NCBI GenBank assembly: GCA_964342365.1
Contig: CAYFGW010000250.1
Coordinates: 1-6,696 of the forward strand
Direction: 5' to 3'
Source: CAXRDE01 sp964342365
Lineage (GTDB): Bacteria > Cyanobacteriota > Sericytochromatia > UBA7694
Length of the DNA: 6,696 bases
The translations under genes and the position numbers were made by a program. Every line of letters begins with the position of its first letter. Within the stretch, counting starts at the first letter, position 1. The notes beneath the pieces are model-generated. The model did no database searches and had not been told where the DNA came from. It saw only the letters and a list, made by a program, of their open reading frames with translations. Shown here piece after piece: positions 4,480-6,696 of the stretch.

Positions 4480-6342
4480 ATGTCAAACGCAATTCAAGAA
4501 AAAGGCACCATTTCGGTGCAAATGGAAAATATCTTTCCCCTGGTAAAAAAAGCCCTGTATAACGATAAAGAAATCTTTTTACGGGAGCTGATTTCTAACG
4601 GCGTGGACGCCATGAATAAGTATCGCCATTTGAGTATGATTGGCGAGGCGGAAAAAGACGAAGCGGAACTGGCTATCCAGGTGGACTATGACAAAGAGAA
4701 TCGCCTGCTCACCATTAGCGATCGCGGCATTGGCATGACCGCCGACGAAATTAAAAAATACATCAATGAAGTGGCCTTTTCCAGCGCCCATGAGTTTGTA
4801 GAGCGCTATCAGTCCAAAGAAAAAGCCGAAGGGCAAATTATTGGTCACTTTGGTTTAGGTTTTTACTCTGCTTTCATGGTGACCGAAAAAGTAGAAATTC
4901 AGACTATGTCTTACCAGAAGGATGCCCAGCCGGTAAAATGGACCTGCGACGGCAGCCCCAACTTCGAACTCAGCGACGGCGAGCGCACTGAGCGCGGCAC
5001 CACCATCAAGCTCTATCTTACCGAAGACGAGGTAGAATTTGCCGAAGAGCCCCGCTTACAGCACCTGATTCGCAAGTACTGCGATTTCTTGCCTTACCCC
5101 ATTTACCTCAAAGAAGATCAGGCCAATAAGCAAGAACCGCTCTGGAACAAAAGCCCCAATGATGTAGAAGACAAGGAATATCTGGACTTTTATCAGTACC
5201 TCTTCCCTTTCTCTCCGGAGCCTCATCTCTGGATTCATTTGAACGTGGAAGTGCCTTTTCGTCTAAAAGGCATTCTTTACTTCCCCCGTCTGACTCACGA
5301 AATGGATCCTTCCAAGGGTCAGATCAAACTGTACTGTAACAACGTATTTGTGTCTGATCAGACCGAAGACTTTTTGCCCCGCTTTTTGGCCACCTTACAG
5401 GGCGGCATTGACTGTCCCGAAATTCCTTTGAACGTGTCACGCAGCATGTTGCAAAACGATCCTTACGTGCAGCGCGTGTCCAACTTTATTGTGAAAAAAG
5501 TAGCGGACCGTTTGAAAGTGATGTACAAAAAGGACCGTGAAAAGTTTGAATCCACCTGGGAAGACATTCACACCTTTATTAAGTTTGGCGTGATGGAAGA
5601 CGAAAAATTCCACGAAAAAGTCAAAGATATCCTGATTTTTAAAACCAGCAAAGAAGATTATGTCACCCTGCCCGAGTATTTAGAGCGCAATGAAAAGCTG
5701 GAAAACAAGGTGTATTACACTTCCGGTGAAAGCGGTCAGCAAAAGTACGTGGACATGTTCAAGGAACAGGATATTGAGGTGATTTATCTGAACACCCTGA
5801 TTGATAGTCACTTTATTCAGTACCTGGAATACAAAAACACCGAGGTGAAATTCGCCCGTGTGGATTCAGATATTGCTGACACCCTGGTGGACGAAGACAA
5901 AGCCTCATTGGTGGATCCCAAAACCAATAAAACCGGCGAAGAAACCGTGCAGGAACTGTTCCAGAATGAACTGAAACAAGAAAAACTCACGGTCAAAGCC
6001 CAGGCGCTAAAATCTGATGAAGTGCCCGCACTCATCGTGCTGCCGGAGCAAACCCGCCGCATGTACGAAATGACCCGCATGATGCAGCAAGGACAGGGAG
6101 GTGAAGATCTGGCTGAAAAAATGCTGGCGGAACACACGCTGGTCCTCAACAGCAATCACCCGCTGATCCAAAACCTGCAAAACCTCGCCGGTCGTGCAGA
6201 CGCCAAAGACGACGTGAACCTGATTTGTGAACACGTTTATGAACTGGCCATGATGGCTCACCGTCCCCTGGGACCTGAGCAAATGAGCCGCTTTGTAGGT
6301 AATGCCAATAAGGTCCTACAAATGATGGCTAGCAAAATATAG
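4480..6342 (+). CDS. htpG: HtpG, bacterial Hsp90 molecular chaperone
   Basis: ATP-driven dimeric cytosolic chaperone, 620 residues, a normal full length for HtpG. The N-terminal GHKL ATPase domain (about 1-215) contains the N-box ELISNGVDA (E36, N40, D43), DRGIGM (81-86), the lid and GHFGLGFYSAF (122-132), and a GTTI strand. The middle domain includes CNNVFVSD and LNVSRSMLQ, with the catalytic-loop arginine R321 and Q325. The C-terminal dimerisation region (about 490-620) includes HPLIQNL. All ATPase residues are present. The N-box reads NGVDA rather than the common NASDA; this is a lineage variant and leaves the catalytic Glu and Asn intact. The start is fixed by GGAGG at 4470-4474 and agrees with the conserved KGTISVQMENIFPLVKKALY N-terminus. 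It is preceded by its own TATAAT and a structured leader, and is followed after 28 bases by a PLP-enzyme gene, probably in the same transcript. Confidence 0.97.
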   Translation: MSNAIQEKGTISVQMENIFPLVKKALYNDKEIFLRELISNGVDAMNKYRHLSMIGEAEKDEAELAIQVDYDKENRLLTISDRGIGMTADEIKKYINEVAFSSAHEFVERYQSKEKAEGQIIGHFGLGFYSAFMVTEKVEIQTMSYQKDAQPVKWTCDGSPNFELSDGERTERGTTIKLYLTEDEVEFAEEPRLQHLIRKYCDFLPYPIYLKEDQANKQEPLWNKSPNDVEDKEYLDFYQYLFPFSPEPHLWIHLNVEVPFRLKGILYFPRLTHEMDPSKGQIKLYCNNVFVSDQTEDFLPRFLATLQGGIDCPEIPLNVSRSMLQNDPYVQRVSNFIVKKVADRLKVMYKKDREKFESTWEDIHTFIKFGVMEDEKFHEKVKDILIFKTSKEDYVTLPEYLERNEKLENKVYYTSGESGQQKYVDMFKEQDIEVIYLNTLIDSHFIQYLEYKNTEVKFARVDSDIADTLVDEDKASLVDPKTNKTGEETVQELFQNELKQEKLTVKAQALKSDEVPALIVLPEQTRRMYEMTRMMQQGQGGEDLAEKMLAEHTLVLNSNHPLIQNLQNLAGRADAKDDVNLICEHVYELAMMAHRPLGPEQMSRFVGNANKVLQMMASKI

Positions 6343-6359
6343 CGAATACAGCAGCAAAT

Positions 6360-6364
6360 AGGAG
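6360..6364 (+). promoter_or_regulatory. Ribosome binding site of the PLP-enzyme gene
   Basis: AGGAG six bases before the ATG at 6371. No promoter or terminator fits in the 28-base gap after htpG, which supports co-transcription. Confidence 0.75.
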
Positions 6365-6370
6365 CAAACC

Positions 6371-6634
6371 ATGCAATACGCCGATTCCATTCTCGATCTT
6401 CTGGGCAATACCCCTCTGGTACGCCTGAAAACAGTGATTGAAGACATTCCCGCCACCATGCTGGCCAAAGTGGAATACTTCAACCCCGGTGGCAGCGTCA
6501 AAGACCGCATTGGCGTGTATATGATTGACGCCGCTGAACGGGAAGGTAAGCTAAAGCCCGGCGGTACTATCGTGGAACCCACGTCCGGCAATACGGGAAT
6601 GGGATTGGCCATGGTGAGGAAGATCGAGGCGTAG
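6371..6634 (+). CDS. Cysteine synthase / cystathionine beta-synthase family enzyme, N-terminal fragment with a foreign 3' end
   Basis: PLP fold-type II enzyme of sulfur amino-acid metabolism, which joins O-acetylserine or serine with sulfide or homocysteine. Visible features are the N-terminal DLLGNTPLVRL, the Schiff-base lysine K44 in NPGGSVKDRIG, and the substrate/PLP-binding EPTSGNTG (69-76). The string AKVEYFNPGGSVKDRI and the VEPTSGNTG context look slightly more like the bacterial cystathionine beta-synthase type than classical CysK, but substrate cannot be assigned from 82 residues. Homologous sequence stops after GLAMV (residue 82, base 6616). The next five codons (RKIEA) and the TAG at 6632-6634 belong to unrelated sequence. 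A normal member is at least ~300 residues, so as it stands this reading frame cannot make an active enzyme. The break is probably a contig artefact rather than a natural pseudogene. Gene start and family are well supported. Confidence 0.85.
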   Translation: MQYADSILDLLGNTPLVRLKTVIEDIPATMLAKVEYFNPGGSVKDRIGVYMIDAAEREGKLKPGGTIVEPTSGNTGMGLAMVRKIEA

Positions 6635-6696
6635 CCGAGGTGGTTGAACCAGAGCCAGTCGGTATAGAAGTACATGCTGAGCCGGAGCCCCACAAA
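6613..6696 (-). CDS. Fragment of a UPF0182-like membrane protein, foreign to the neighbouring genes
   Basis: Read on the minus strand in from the window edge, the 28 codons encode FVGLRLSMYFYTDWLWFNHL followed by GYASIFLT. The YTDWLWF...LGY.S.F core resembles the N-terminal region of the UPF0182 (COG1615) multi-spanning membrane proteins, where it follows the first membrane segment. The family call is from memory of the motif and rests on few residues. Of 28 codons, 26 end in G or C, far above the mixed usage of every other gene here, so the fragment likely comes from a high-GC genome. Both ends are open: the left end stops at the junction near 6613-6616, the right at the window edge. Confidence 0.5.

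Noticed and set aside
4718..4725. GCGATCGC octamer, identical to the cyanobacterial HIP1 repeat
   Set aside because: A single copy within coding sequence encoding the conserved DRGIG motif; not enough to argue lineage.

Overview
The window is an ordinary-looking bacterial chromosomal segment of roughly balanced base composition. It has six protein-coding genes with short intergenic gaps. The cell was probably Gram-negative: one product is exported and ends in a Phe-terminated, aromatic-rich strand typical of outer-membrane barrels, and another is a small Sec-exported protein. HtpG and the other housekeeping genes do not fix the lineage. A Cyanobacteriota/Vampirovibrionia-type or another deep Gram-negative lineage is possible, but this is a low-confidence impression.

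Layout, left to right. (1) Bases 1-1818, plus strand: a RhlE-type DEAD-box RNA helicase missing its N-terminus at the window edge. It carries a very long basic C-terminal extension, first Lys/Ala-rich and histone-H1-like, then RGG/Ser/Arg-rich. (2) 1808-2335, plus strand: a small exported, probably outer-membrane, protein that overlaps the helicase end and best starts at GTG. (3) 2336-2401: a terminator hairpin shared by convergent genes. (4) 3742 down to 2402, minus strand: a 446-residue ATP-grasp enzyme of unknown substrate. (5) 3743-3943: a divergent control region with a CRP/FNR-like dyad, a second perfect inverted repeat and an extended -10 for the ATP-grasp gene. (6) 3944-4276, plus strand: a 110-residue secreted basic protein with two cysteines, followed by a strong intrinsic terminator. 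(7) 4480-6342, plus strand: htpG (Hsp90), preceded by a consensus -10 and a leader that can form two mutually exclusive hairpins, one of which covers the ribosome binding site. (8) From 6371, plus strand: the N-terminal 82 residues of a cysteine synthase / cystathionine beta-synthase family enzyme, probably co-transcribed with htpG.

The last ~84 bases do not belong to that enzyme. Homology breaks inside the PLP-phosphate-binding region, and the remaining sequence reads on the minus strand as an N-terminal piece of a UPF0182-like membrane protein with extremely GC-rich third codon positions. This is most simply a chimeric contig end, although a real inversion cannot be excluded.

No mobile element, CRISPR array, tRNA or rRNA was seen. 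The points most worth a second look are the htpG leader, the CRP/FNR-like operator in the divergent region, the orphan ATP-grasp enzyme, the H1-like tail of the helicase, and the chimeric right end.
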